Of a DNA stretch of 41,565 nt, positions 33,584 to 41,565 are shown piece by piece. The stretch spans positions 1 to 41,565 of the forward strand of contig JAITPF010000010.1 in NCBI GenBank assembly GCA_031289585.1. The letters are read 5' to 3'. This DNA comes from Endomicrobium sp. Lineage in GTDB: Bacteria > Elusimicrobiota > Endomicrobiia > Endomicrobiales > Endomicrobiaceae. Every line of letters starts with the position of its first letter. Position 1 is the first letter of the stretch. Made by a program: the position numbers and the translations under genes. Under the pieces are notes generated by a model. That model worked only from the letters and a program-made list of their open reading frames with translations, did not search any database and was not told the DNA's origin.

Positions 33584-34582
33584 TTATTTTTTGATCCAAG
33601 ACATTTTAGAGCGTAACCTTGCTCCTACTTTTTCTATCATTTTCTCACTTTGTTCTTTTTTTGCTTTATTAAAAAATGCTCTTCCAGTTTTATTTTCTTC
33701 AAGCCAGTTATTTGCAAACTTACCGGATTGAATATCAGCCAAAACCTTTTTCATTTCTTCCCTGGTAGAGTCAGTTATTATTCTTTTTCCAGTTACATAT
33801 TCACCATATTCTGCAGTGTCAGAAATTGAATAATTCATTTTGCTAAATCCACCTTCAAATATTAAATCTACAATAAGTTTTACTTCGTGTAAACATTCAA
33901 AATATGCTATTTCTGGCTGATAGCCCGCTGCTACTAGTGTTTCAAATCCTGAATTTATTAATTCTACAAGTCCACCACAAAGAACAACTTGCTCGCCGAA
34001 TAAATCTGTTTCGGTTTCTTCAGCAAAAGTTGTTTCCAATACTCCACCTCTTGTTCCGCCTATGCCTTTTGCGTAAGCAAAAGCTAAATCTTTTGCTTTA
34101 CCACTTGCATTCTGCTCTACAGCTACCAAACACGGAACTCCTTTACCTTCTTCATACTGTCTTCTCACCAAATGTCCAGGACCTTTAGGTGCAATCATAA
34201 TTACATCTAAATCAGGCGTTGGAATTATCTGTTTAAAACGTATATTAAAACCATGTGCAAAGCTTAAAACTGCACTTTTTTTAATATTAGGTTTTATATC
34301 TTCTTGCCAAACTTTTTTCTGAATTTCATCCGGCAAAAGAATATGGACCCAATCTGCCTGCTTAACTGCTTCAGCAACACTTATCGGTTTCCAACCATCT
34401 TCAATAGCCTTTTTATAGTTATTTCCGCCAGGTCTTTGTGCAACAATAACATTTAAACCTGAATCTTTAAGATTTAAAGCATGTGCATGTCCCTGACTTC
34501 CATAGCCCAAAACCGCAATGGTCTTTCCCTGTAAAAGACTTAAATCTGCATCACTCTCATAGTACATTTTTGCTTCTACCAT
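33584..34582 (-). CDS. ilvC: Ketol-acid reductoisomerase
   Basis: The 332-residue class I enzyme has the NADPH fold [31 protein letters not shown], and the metal/catalytic block [15 protein letters not shown] with [17 protein letters not shown]. It converts 2-acetolactate to dihydroxyisovalerate (and the isoleucine analogue). It is the last gene of the minus-strand ilv group, 109 bases after ilvN. An AAGGAGC site precedes the start. A second Met at residue 6 is a possible start. Confidence 0.96.
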   Translation of the reverse strand: MVEAKMYYESDADLSLLQGKTIAVLGYGSQGHAHALNLKDSGLNVIVAQRPGGNNYKKAIEDGWKPISVAEAVKQADWVHILLPDEIQKKVWQEDIKPNIKKSAVLSFAHGFNIRFKQIIPTPDLDVIMIAPKGPGHLVRRQYEEGKGVPCLVAVEQNASGKAKDLAFAYAKGIGGTRGGVLETTFAEETETDLFGEQVVLCGGLVELINSGFETLVAAGYQPEIAYFECLHEVKLIVDLIFEGGFSKMNYSISDTAEYGEYVTGKRIITDSTREEMKKVLADIQSGKFANNWLEENKTGRAFFNKAKKEQSEKMIEKVGARLRSKMSWIKK

Positions 34583-34691
34583 TTTTCTTGCTCCTTATCC
34601 TCTCTCATCCACTGCCAATTACCTCTATCGTAATTTTCTCTTGAAGAGATATAGTAGGGGTATAAAGCTGTGGAAATAAAAGATTTTAATT

Positions 34692-35171
34692 TTATTTATT
34701 TCCTCTTGCTAAAGCAACAAAACCTGTTCTGCACATTTCTTTTATGCCATAAGGCAAAATCATTTTTATAAAAGTATTAATTTTATCTTCATCGCCGGTT
34801 ATTTCAGCAATAATCGATTCTTGTGATACATCTATAATTCTTGCTCTAAAAGTCCCTATCATTTGTACAATTTCAGCACGATTGGATTTAGTTACATTTA
34901 TCTTTATAAGAGCAAGTCCTCTCTCAACACATTCAACATCGTTGAAATCATTAACTTTTATAACATCAACAAGTTTATTTAACTGCTTTGTAACCTGCTC
35001 TAGAATAGAATAATCACCCTGTACAACAATAGTCATTCTTGAAGTTTCAGGATCTTCAGTTTCACTCACAGCAAGAGAATCTATATTAAATCCACGTGCT
35101 GCAAAAAGGGTAGATATTCTTGCCAAAACACCAAACTTATTTTCCACCAAAACCGAAATTGTATGACGCAT
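34692..35171 (-). CDS. ilvN: Acetolactate synthase small (regulatory) subunit
   Basis: The 159-residue protein starts with an ACT domain (TISVLVENKFGVLARIS...RGFNIDSLAVSETED). The second, C-terminal domain of IlvH-type subunits follows, with GTFRARIIDVSQESIIAEITGDEDKI. It binds valine and gives feedback control to the catalytic subunit. Unusually, it is separated from ilvB by a 1.6-kb unrelated gene and a 404-base repeat-bearing gap. In most genomes the two genes adjoin. Confidence 0.95.
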   Translation of the reverse strand: MRHTISVLVENKFGVLARISTLFAARGFNIDSLAVSETEDPETSRMTIVVQGDYSILEQVTKQLNKLVDVIKVNDFNDVECVERGLALIKINVTKSNRAEIVQMIGTFRARIIDVSQESIIAEITGDEDKINTFIKMILPYGIKEMCRTGFVALARGNK

Positions 35172-35264
35172 ACTACTGACCCCTCAGAATAAATTATATC
35201 AAAATCTTTGCTTATTTAATTCTATGCTCAGTTTATATACACGACAAATGTATGAAGAAAAAAG

Positions 35265-35343
35265 GATTGCCATGTTTTTTGCCTGTCAATTGCGAAAAAA
35301 ATTAAGATCTTTTGCGAGGCAAAAAACTCGCAATGACAACAGA
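35265..35343. repeat. Degenerate palindromic repeat
   Basis: GATTGCCATGTTTTTTGCCT on the left and TTTTGCGAGGCAAAAAACTC, then GCAATGAC, on the right. The small inner palindrome GCGAGGCAAAAAACTCGC resembles a terminator stem. Confidence 0.5.
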
Positions 35344-35395
35344 AAATTGTTTTCATGCGTGTATCATAAACTTATTATAAACTTTAACTGCTTAT

Positions 35396-35565
35396 AATAT
35401 AGACTATTATGGAATTTATATATAGTTATTATGGAGTTTATATATAGTTATTAATTTATTTTACAATACAAAACTGATTGATTTTTCAATATAAACTAAT
35501 TTTATATAAATTATATTTATAATATAGACTATTATGGAGTTTATATATAGTTATTATGGAGTTTA
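35396..35565. repeat. 22-bp tandem repeat in two clusters
   Basis: The unit TATTATGGAGTTTATATATA plus GT occurs at 35405-35426 and 35427-35448, again at 35530-35551, and partly at 35552-35565. Both clusters are introduced by the same AATATAGACTATTATGG, so a block of about 125 bp has itself been duplicated. Confidence 0.7.
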
Positions 35566-35575
35566 ATAAAATATT

Positions 35576-37177
35576 TTATTTTATGCTTTTTACCCAATAA
35601 CCACACCTACGAGTACCTACAAATTCTATTTTCTGTTCTTTTGCTAATTCTTTAAGCATGTCCGATATAGTACTCTTAGATAAATTTGGCAAAACATCTA
35701 CAAATTCTTTAAGATAACCTTTACCATAGTCTTCAATATGTTGAAACAATAGCGCTTTACATCTATTTCTCTCTAACCCCTTAATTCTTGTATATTCGCC
35801 CTTTCTACCAATTACATTATAATATTTTTTACACAAAACATATTGGTTTTTTCTATAAGGTATCTTTTCTATTACGCCCAAATCAATAAGATGTTTTGTT
35901 GTTTTAATATTATTCGGTATTTTATTTTCTCTTATATTTTCAAGTTCATAAATATCATCAAATCCAAGTATGATATTACTTTCTTTTGCAATTTTATTTA
36001 GAAAACCTATAAATTCTTTATCTTTTATTTGCGCAGGAATTTTTAAAACAACTGCGTAATTATCACTTTTAGAAAAGTCAGGAATACCCTTACCTTCTTT
36101 TATCGTATAACTAAAAATATCATCTACCCCTTGTCCCGATCTCTCAATCAAACCTGCTTTTTCAAAAGCCTCAGCAATACATCTATTACGCCATTCTTGT
36201 TTATTAAGCACATTTTCCGGAGTTATGCCAGACAAAAAACCTCCAGGACTTTCTATTTCAAATGATTCTGGTGAAAATTTTATAAATATTGATGCCGAAG
36301 CTTTCTTGTAATCCCTATGGGTAACAGCATTAAGAAGCGCTTCTCTTATTGGTTTCTCGCTAAAAATATAAATATCCTTCTGGAACAATCCCTCTTGTAT
36401 TGAAACTTTTGAATTTCTAATATTTATGGTATTCCAAACATTCTCCATAATCTTAAAAAATGGCTCTCTCCATACCTGCCTAAAATCATAATTAGTTGTT
36501 GAAGAATTATTGCGCCATTCAAGAATAATTTCGCTGCCAGGAAAAAACTCATCAACTTTTTCTTTTTTTCCAAATAATATTACAGCAGCATTACTAATAC
36601 CTTTATCATTCATCAATCCTATTGCTTTCAAAGTTTTATCATTCGCGAAATGCGCATATTCATCTTTCCCTATTTTTTCACTCCACAATTTTTTAAAATT
36701 CGAAATAGCTGACTCATCTATATCATTTAAAGAAAAATCTTTGCATATTTCACCGCTAAAATCTGGTTGTGTTTCTCTAAATATCTTTGCTTGTGTAACA
36801 TCATCCATTCTAACCAAAGAACTGCCATTTCTCATATATGCAAGACCATCTACTTTAACAGTTTTACCTTTTTCACGACAGGGAATATTAAAAACTAATA
36901 CTCTTTTATTTTCTTTAAACTCTTCAATAACAACACGAATCCCAAGGTCTGCACATAGCTTATGTGTTGTCTCATTATGATTTGGATAAGCAGTTGTCCC
37001 TACAGGAACACGATCATCACTTACGCCAAGTATAAAAAAACCACCGCCTTCATTTGCTAAAGCTGAACAATATTTTTTTAATTCAGGATAAGGGAAACTG
37101 GTTTTAGCTTCTTTAAGTTCTAACTTTGAGCTTTCACAATTTTCTAAGATTTCATCCAATTTTTTACAACTCGACAT
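35576..37177 (-). CDS. AlbA_2 (Schlafen-type) domain protein with ATPase-like and winged-helix regions
   Basis: The 533-residue protein begins with an AlbA_2/Schlafen-type domain (SSKLELKEAKTSFPYPELKK, ANEGGGFFILGVSDD, GLAYMRNGSS, about 15-130). The middle has the HATPase_c_4-like segment REALLNAVTHRDY...ESPGGFLSGITPENVLN (about 280-355). The last 60 residues look like a winged helix. Such proteins are often annotated as transcriptional regulators or as defence-associated accessory genes. It sits 44 bases after ilvB and before ilvN, in the same direction. Regulation of the ilv operon is possible; an acquired cargo gene is equally so. Confidence 0.75.
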   Translation of the reverse strand: MSSCKKLDEILENCESSKLELKEAKTSFPYPELKKYCSALANEGGGFFILGVSDDRVPVGTTAYPNHNETTHKLCADLGIRVVIEEFKENKRVLVFNIPCREKGKTVKVDGLAYMRNGSSLVRMDDVTQAKIFRETQPDFSGEICKDFSLNDIDESAISNFKKLWSEKIGKDEYAHFANDKTLKAIGLMNDKGISNAAVILFGKKEKVDEFFPGSEIILEWRNNSSTTNYDFRQVWREPFFKIMENVWNTINIRNSKVSIQEGLFQKDIYIFSEKPIREALLNAVTHRDYKKASASIFIKFSPESFEIESPGGFLSGITPENVLNKQEWRNRCIAEAFEKAGLIERSGQGVDDIFSYTIKEGKGIPDFSKSDNYAVVLKIPAQIKDKEFIGFLNKIAKESNIILGFDDIYELENIRENKIPNNIKTTKHLIDLGVIEKIPYRKNQYVLCKKYYNVIGRKGEYTRIKGLERNRCKALLFQHIEDYGKGYLKEFVDVLPNLSKSTISDMLKELAKEQKIEFVGTRRCGYWVKSIK

Positions 37178-37221
37178 AGTCTCCTCAATATGAATATTAA
37201 TTTTATATTAACAGTTTGAAT

Positions 37222-38958
37222 TTATCCGTTCATTCGCACAATAATATCGTCAAGAGATGCCCCTGCAGGAACCATCGGAAAAACATTTTCTTCTATTTCA
37301 ACCCATATATCAACAACAACTGAATTTTTTGCCTCAATCATATTTTTTAAAGCAGGTACAATATCTTTTTTATCTGTTATGCGTATTCCCAAAGCACCAT
37401 AACTTTCAGCCCATTTCACAAAATCTGGAATATAAACCGGACATCTATTTCTGTTTGGCGTATTACACCATTTTGGACAATCTTTACGTTTTGCAAGACA
37501 ACTATGTGAATATCTTTTACCGTAAAACATTTCCTGCCACTGGCGTACATTGCCAAGATATTGATTATTTAATATGACAACTTTAACATTAATTTCATTT
37601 AATACTGCTACTGCCATCTCTTGCATATTCATCTGGAAAGAACCATCACCAGCTACAACTATAACTTCTTTATCTGGATTTCCAAATTTTGCTCCGATAC
37701 CAGCAGGATATCCAAAACCCATAGTTCCAAGTCCACCAGAACTTAAAAATAAACGCGAATATTTTGCTTTATAATATTGCGCTGCCCACATTTGATGTTG
37801 TCCAACTTCCGTTGCAACAATTGCCTCGCCTTTTGTGAGTTCTGAAATTTTTTCAATTACATATTGCGGATGAAGCTTATCATCATCTCTGTTATATGAC
37901 AACGGATGTTCCTCTTTCCATTCGTTAATTGTTTTAATCCAGTTTTTTCTTTCTTTCTTTTCTATCAAAACTAACATTTCTTTCAAAACTGTTTTTGCAT
38001 CACCCACTACAGGAATATCAACATCAACAACTTTTAATATAGCTGTAGGATCTATATCAATATGGATTATTTTTGCATTTTTTGCAAAATCGCAAATTTT
38101 ACCCGTACATCTATCATCAAATCTTGCACCAACAGCTATAATAACATCAGCTGCTTGTACTGCTCTGTTTGCGCAAAAAGTGCCATGCATTCCAAGCATT
38201 CCCAAACTTAAATTTGTGTTAATAGGATATGCACCAACAGCAAGCAATGTATTTGTCACTGGAATTTCAGCTTTTTTTGATATTTCAAGAACTTCATTTT
38301 CTGCATTAGAAACTATAACACCAGTTCCTATATAAAGCACTGGTTTTTCACTTTTATTTATGATATCAGCAGCTTTTTTAATCTGTCCCGGATGACCATT
38401 ATAATTAGGTTTATAAGAACGTATTTCAACTTTTTCAGGGTAAATAAATTCACAAATCCCACGCTGAACATCAACAGGAATATCAACTAAAACGGGTCCT
38501 GGTCTACCAGTAGTTGCAATATAAAACGCTTCTTTTATTGTCTTTGCTAAATCCTTTACATCTTTAACTAAAAAATTATGTTTTGTAACTGGCCTTGTGA
38601 TACCTGTGGCATCTGCCTCTTGAAAAGCATCTTGACCAATTACGCTTGTCGAAACCTGACCCGTAATCGCAACTAAAGGAACAGAATCTATATATGCAGT
38701 TCCAAGTCCAGTAACTATATTTGTAGCTCCAGGACCAGAAGTAACTATACATACGCCTGGTTTACCGGTAGAACGAGCATACCCATCAGCCATATGTGAA
38801 GCTGCTTGCTCATGTCTTGTTAAAATGAAATTTAGTTTTGATCCGTGCATTGCATCAAATATCGGTAGCGCTTGCCCGCCAGGAAGTCCAAATACTACTT
38901 CAACGTTTTCTTTTAACAAACTTTCAACTAAAATTTGCGCCCCCGTTTTTTTATCCAT
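37222..38958 (-). CDS. ilvB: Acetolactate synthase large (catalytic) subunit
   Basis: The 578-residue thiamine-diphosphate enzyme has catalytic Glu50 in [15 protein letters not shown], an FAD-binding-type middle domain and the ThDP motif GDGS(438-441)...NN(464-465). It condenses pyruvate (or pyruvate and 2-oxobutyrate) for valine and isoleucine synthesis. A segment at residues 487-506 holds four cysteines spaced C-x6-C-x3-C-x7-C ([13 protein letters not shown], then NRCPVY). This is an insertion relative to the enteric-type sequence between RYSH and PDFVKWAE. The gene starts 19 bases after the kinase stop. Confidence 0.95.
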   Translation of the reverse strand: MDKKTGAQILVESLLKENVEVVFGLPGGQALPIFDAMHGSKLNFILTRHEQAASHMADGYARSTGKPGVCIVTSGPGATNIVTGLGTAYIDSVPLVAITGQVSTSVIGQDAFQEADATGITRPVTKHNFLVKDVKDLAKTIKEAFYIATTGRPGPVLVDIPVDVQRGICEFIYPEKVEIRSYKPNYNGHPGQIKKAADIINKSEKPVLYIGTGVIVSNAENEVLEISKKAEIPVTNTLLAVGAYPINTNLSLGMLGMHGTFCANRAVQAADVIIAVGARFDDRCTGKICDFAKNAKIIHIDIDPTAILKVVDVDIPVVGDAKTVLKEMLVLIEKKERKNWIKTINEWKEEHPLSYNRDDDKLHPQYVIEKISELTKGEAIVATEVGQHQMWAAQYYKAKYSRLFLSSGGLGTMGFGYPAGIGAKFGNPDKEVIVVAGDGSFQMNMQEMAVAVLNEINVKVVILNNQYLGNVRQWQEMFYGKRYSHSCLAKRKDCPKWCNTPNRNRCPVYIPDFVKWAESYGALGIRITDKKDIVPALKNMIEAKNSVVVDIWVEIEENVFPMVPAGASLDDIIVRMNG

Positions 38959-38977
38959 ATTTCATCCTTATTTTTAC

Positions 38978-39496
38978 CTAGAGCCTGTTCATAATAATCT
39001 CAAGTACTGCGCTTAAAACTTCATTCTTATTCAAATTTGAAACGTCAATTTTAATAGTTTTTAATCTATGATAATATTTCATTTTGTCCATAGAGTTAGT
39101 TACTGCTTGTTCCAACTCATTTACGCCAATATTTGGATTTCTTACTTTTTGTCTATCTCTGATTGTCTGTTCGTTAGCAATTAACGAAATATCATAAAAC
39201 CTAAATTCTTTATTTCTTAATTTTTCTAAAATAAAATCTCGTGTTTCCTGTAAGTGCAAGACCCAACTAAATATGACATTATTAAAATTATTGTTTTTTA
39301 AAAAACTATTAAGCAGATAACAAATATTATCTACTGCCATATCTTTATTTTCTTGGCAATAATTCCAATTATCACCCTGCTCCCAACACCAATCACCGTC
39401 AAGCATAACAGATTTTTCAAGTCTATTAACTAGCATCTTAGCGATAGTTGTTTTCCCAATACTCATCGCACCACTTATAAAAATTAATTTTTTCAT
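38978..39496 (-). CDS. Small P-loop kinase of unknown substrate
   Basis: The 172-residue protein has Walker A GAMSIGKTT (9-17), a nucleotide-kinase-like LDGDWCW acid pair near 37-43, and a lid-like RDRQKVRNPNIG. It resembles AAA/chloramphenicol-phosphotransferase-type small kinases. It lies between ilvD (no spacing) and ilvB (19 bases), so it is in the ilv transcript. Its substrate is unknown; a metabolite or antibiotic kinase is possible. The last codons (MNRL) and TAG are encoded by a copy of the dispersed end motif. Confidence 0.7.
   Translation of the reverse strand: MKKLIFISGAMSIGKTTIAKMLVNRLEKSVMLDGDWCWEQGDNWNYCQENKDMAVDNICYLLNSFLKNNNFNNVIFSWVLHLQETRDFILEKLRNKEFRFYDISLIANEQTIRDRQKVRNPNIGVNELEQAVTNSMDKMKYYHRLKTIKIDVSNLNKNEVLSAVLEIIMNRL
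38979..38991. repeat. Dispersed TA-flanked end motif at the kinase stop codon
   Basis: TAGAGCCTGTTCA has one mismatch to the consensus. On the minus strand it encodes the last residues of the kinase, and its terminal TA plus the next base form the TAG stop. Confidence 0.6.
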
Positions 39497-41146
39497 TTAT
39501 TTCAATATAGCGCCAGTATCTGCTGACTGTACCAATTTAGCATAACGAGCCATATAACCAGTTTTAACTTTAGGTTCCGGTTTAATAACCTTGGCAATTC
39601 TTTCTTTTATTTCTTCATCTGTTAATTCAACATTTAATGTTCTTTTTGGTATATCTATATTTATAATATCACCTTCATTAATAGCAGCTATTGCTCCACC
39701 TGCAGCAGCTTCAGGAGAAATATGTCCGATACAAGGTCCTCTTGTTCCGCCCGAAAAACGTCCATCAGTAAGAAGTGCGACAGAATCACTTAACCCCATA
39801 CCGTGCAATGCACTTGTAGGGCTTAACATTTCTCTCATTCCGGGTCCACCAGCGGGTCCTTCATATCTTATAACTACAACGTCTCCTGAAACAATTTTAT
39901 TATCAAGTATTGCTTTCATAGCAGTATCTTCACAATCAAATACGCGCGCTTTACCTGAAAATATTTTCATTTTCTCACTTACCGCTGCTTGCTTGACAAC
40001 ACAACCATCAGGAGCAATATTGCCTCTTAAAATCGCAATACCGCCCTCAAGCTTATAGGGAGTCTTTGTTCTTATAACATCTTCATCTAAAACTCTAGAT
40101 GACTTCGCAATATCTTTTATATCAATGCCTGTAACAGTTTCAGAAGAAGTTAATCTTTCATAAAGTGCAGATAATACTGCAGGTACTCCACCAGCATTAT
40201 CTAAATCTTCCATATAATAGTCTCCTGCTGGTTCCAAACAACAAACCTGTGGAGTTTTTTTGGAAATTTCATCAAATAGTTCTAAAGGCAATTTTATTTC
40301 AGCTTCGTTTGCTATAGCCGGAAGATGCAATACTGTATTTGTAGAACCTCCTAAAGCCATATCTGCAGTAATTGCATTTTTAAAAGCATTCAACGTTAAT
40401 ATATCGCGTGGTTTTACATTCTCTTTTACAAGCTCAACAATTTTTATGCCTGATTCATAAGCAATTCTTTTTTTCTTTGCACTAACAGCAAGTGCGGTCG
40501 CACAACCTCGCAGTGACATTCCCATTGTTTCAGTTAAACATGCCATAGTATTAGCTGTATACATACCCTGACAGGCACCAGCCCCCGGGCATGCCGACAT
40601 TTCCAACTCTTCAAGCTGTGCTGCAGTAATTTTCCCTGCTTGAAACTGACCAACTGCTTCAAAAGTATCTCTTACCATAGAACGTCTTTTTTTATCATAC
40701 ATTCCTGTCATCATAGCACCTGCAGTAACAACAATTGAAGGTATATTAAGTCTCGCAGCAGCCATAAGCATTCCAGGGGTAATTTTATCACAATTTGATA
40801 AAAGAACAAGACCGTCCAACATGTGCGCATTTGCAATAGTTTCTATCAAATCGGCAATTATTTCCCTTGAACCAAGTGAATAATGCATTCCACTATGTCC
40901 CATAGCTATACCATCACACACCGCAGGAGCACCAAAAATAAAAGGAACTCCTCCGCCTGCAGCAATACCTCTTTCTATGTATCTTTCCAAATCTCTCATT
41001 GCAATATGACCAGGAACTAAATCCGTAAAAGATGAAGCAATACCTATAAATGGTTTGTTCAAATCTTTAGGACTTATTCCTGTAGAATATAACAAACATC
41101 TGTTAGGTGCCCTTACTGCACCTTTTTTTATCTGATCACTTCTCAT
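39497..41146 (-). CDS. ilvD: Dihydroxy-acid dehydratase
   Basis: The 549-residue protein has [32 protein letters not shown] (C77), [13 protein letters not shown] (C119), [16 protein letters not shown] (C192), [21 protein letters not shown] and [12 protein letters not shown]. The cysteine pattern fits an iron-sulfur-dependent dehydratase with VPGH in place of the TPCN motif of [2Fe-2S] enzymes, suggesting an oxygen-labile [4Fe-4S] type. It makes the 2-oxo acids for valine, leucine and isoleucine. It is first in the minus-strand ilv group, and the kinase gene follows without a gap. Confidence 0.96.
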   Translation of the reverse strand: MRSDQIKKGAVRAPNRCLLYSTGISPKDLNKPFIGIASSFTDLVPGHIAMRDLERYIERGIAAGGGVPFIFGAPAVCDGIAMGHSGMHYSLGSREIIADLIETIANAHMLDGLVLLSNCDKITPGMLMAAARLNIPSIVVTAGAMMTGMYDKKRRSMVRDTFEAVGQFQAGKITAAQLEELEMSACPGAGACQGMYTANTMACLTETMGMSLRGCATALAVSAKKKRIAYESGIKIVELVKENVKPRDILTLNAFKNAITADMALGGSTNTVLHLPAIANEAEIKLPLELFDEISKKTPQVCCLEPAGDYYMEDLDNAGGVPAVLSALYERLTSSETVTGIDIKDIAKSSRVLDEDVIRTKTPYKLEGGIAILRGNIAPDGCVVKQAAVSEKMKIFSGKARVFDCEDTAMKAILDNKIVSGDVVVIRYEGPAGGPGMREMLSPTSALHGMGLSDSVALLTDGRFSGGTRGPCIGHISPEAAAGGAIAAINEGDIINIDIPKRTLNVELTDEEIKERIAKVIKPEPKVKTGYMARYAKLVQSADTGAILK

Positions 41147-41198
41147 AAAAACTCCATTTATTTTCTAAATTTTTGATTTTTTAATATTAATGTCTCGT

Positions 41199-41204
41199 AT
41201 TATA
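41199..41204 (-). promoter_or_regulatory. Candidate -10 element of the ilv operon
   Basis: A perfect TATAAT on the minus strand lies 53 bases before the ilvD start. The -35 is weak: TTGTAT at 41231-41226 is 21 bases away, too far for a canonical site. Confidence 0.35.
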
Positions 41205-41341
41205 CAAAATCTTTATTTATTATACATACAACACAAACTTATAGAAAAACTGTTTGAGCATGCATGACTGTTATTAAAAGTTTCACGTGTATTTCAGCAT
41301 GCGAGGAAATAACAAAATACCTTGCTTCACCGGCTTTTCCG

Positions 41342-41443
41342 GTTCGCAATAACGTGGATTTCCACTGGAGTTTACCCGCAAAATAGGCTCAATATTTTCA
41401 CTGCTTTGTTCGCAATAACGTGGATTTCCACTGGAGTTTACCC
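41342..41443. repeat. 36-bp direct repeat
   Basis: GTTCGCAATAACGTGGATTT, then CCACTGGAGTTTACCC, is repeated exactly at 41342-41377 and 41408-41443 with 30 bases between. It joins the tail of a TTGCG-type repeat to the start of a 5494-type half, showing that the two families travel together. Confidence 0.8.
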
Positions 41444-41512
41444 TCGAATGTCTTAATTAGAGACAGGTATGACATAACAAAAGACATGAATGACAGACAA
41501 AAGTGTTGTATC

Positions 41513-41540
41513 ATTCCCGCGAACGTGAGAATCCATGTTT
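41513..41540. repeat. Short CATTCCCGCG...GAATCCATG palindrome
   Basis: CATTCCCGCGAACGTGAGAA then TCCATG is a drifted copy of the element at 30961-30986. Confidence 0.5.
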
Positions 41541-41565
41541 TTTATCATCATTTTTAAACATGGAT

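Larger units (their letters stand above)
35172..35575. other. 404-bp gap between the AlbA_2 gene and ilvN with repeats
   Basis: It holds a TTGCGAGG/CTCGCAATG palindrome (35265-35343) and duplicated 22-bp tandem units (35396-35565). Extremely AT-rich. No gene is visible; any ilvN transcript from upstream must cross these structures. Confidence 0.6.
41147..41565. other. Non-coding region upstream of ilvD with direct and palindromic repeats
   Basis: It contains the ilvD promoter candidate, a 36-bp direct repeat (41342-41377 and 41408-41443), a right half of the 5494-type repeat (to about 41475) and a short palindrome at 41513-41540. No gene is visible to the window end. Confidence 0.6.

Noticed and set aside
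35396-35565. Possible CRISPR array
   Set aside because: The units are tandem with no spacers between them, only three to four copies, and no cas gene is nearby.

Overview
The window reads as chromosomal DNA of an AT-rich, anaerobic, Gram-negative bacterium. It holds a BamA/lipid A biosynthesis cluster (outer membrane and lipopolysaccharide), a HydE radical-SAM [FeFe]-hydrogenase maturase, a 2-oxoacid:ferredoxin oxidoreductase subunit, and a superoxide reductase next to rubrerythrin (an anaerobe's oxygen defence). Low GC, an LpxC-FabZ fusion and many decayed palindromic repeats between genes suggest a host-associated lineage such as Endomicrobia (Elusimicrobiota). That assignment is inference; there is no rRNA or tRNA in the window to test it.

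Layout. 1-5.2 kb: tail of an unknown gene, an orphan 2-oxoacid oxidoreductase gamma subunit, an ArgA-like acetyltransferase, a flippase, then amtB-glnB behind a candidate leader hairpin. 5.2-5.9 kb: repeats only. 5.9-8.1 kb: hydE-mnmA. 8.1-10.8 kb (minus strand): malic enzyme, fumarase alpha and beta, all overlapping. 10.9-13.3 kb: a lone MalK-type ATPase (minus) and a glycosyltransferase (plus). 13.3-18.8 kb: a 159-bp MITE-like element, gap, pgk, superoxide reductase, rubrerythrin, a methyltransferase and a SpoU/TrmH RNA methyltransferase. 18.9-33.3 kb: envelope locus bamA-skp-lpxD-lpxC/fabZ-lpxA1-lpxA2-lpxI-fucosyltransferase-like-gnnB-gnnA-lpxB-beta-barrel protein. 33.6-41.1 kb (minus): ilvD-P-loop kinase-ilvB-AlbA_2 protein-ilvN-ilvC.

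How the genes work together. The envelope locus encodes outer-membrane protein insertion plus lipid A synthesis from UDP-GlcNAc to the disaccharide. The aminotransferase/oxidoreductase pair inside it matches GnnB/GnnA, which make a UDP-2,3-diamino sugar; with two tandem lpxA genes this predicts lipid A with amide-linked acyl chains at position 3. The ilv genes supply the common branched-chain amino acid steps, interrupted by two genes with no known role there. Malic enzyme plus class I fumarase links pyruvate, malate and fumarate.

The most unusual non-coding signal is a 13-bp end motif (TAGAGTCTGTTCA and its reverse complement, with variants), seen about a dozen times, always beginning or ending with TA. 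It bounds two MITE-like elements and repeatedly sits on, or just after, gene stop codons. Separate palindromic repeat families, including a near-perfect 119-bp hairpin at 5494-5612, fill most of the longer intergenic stretches.
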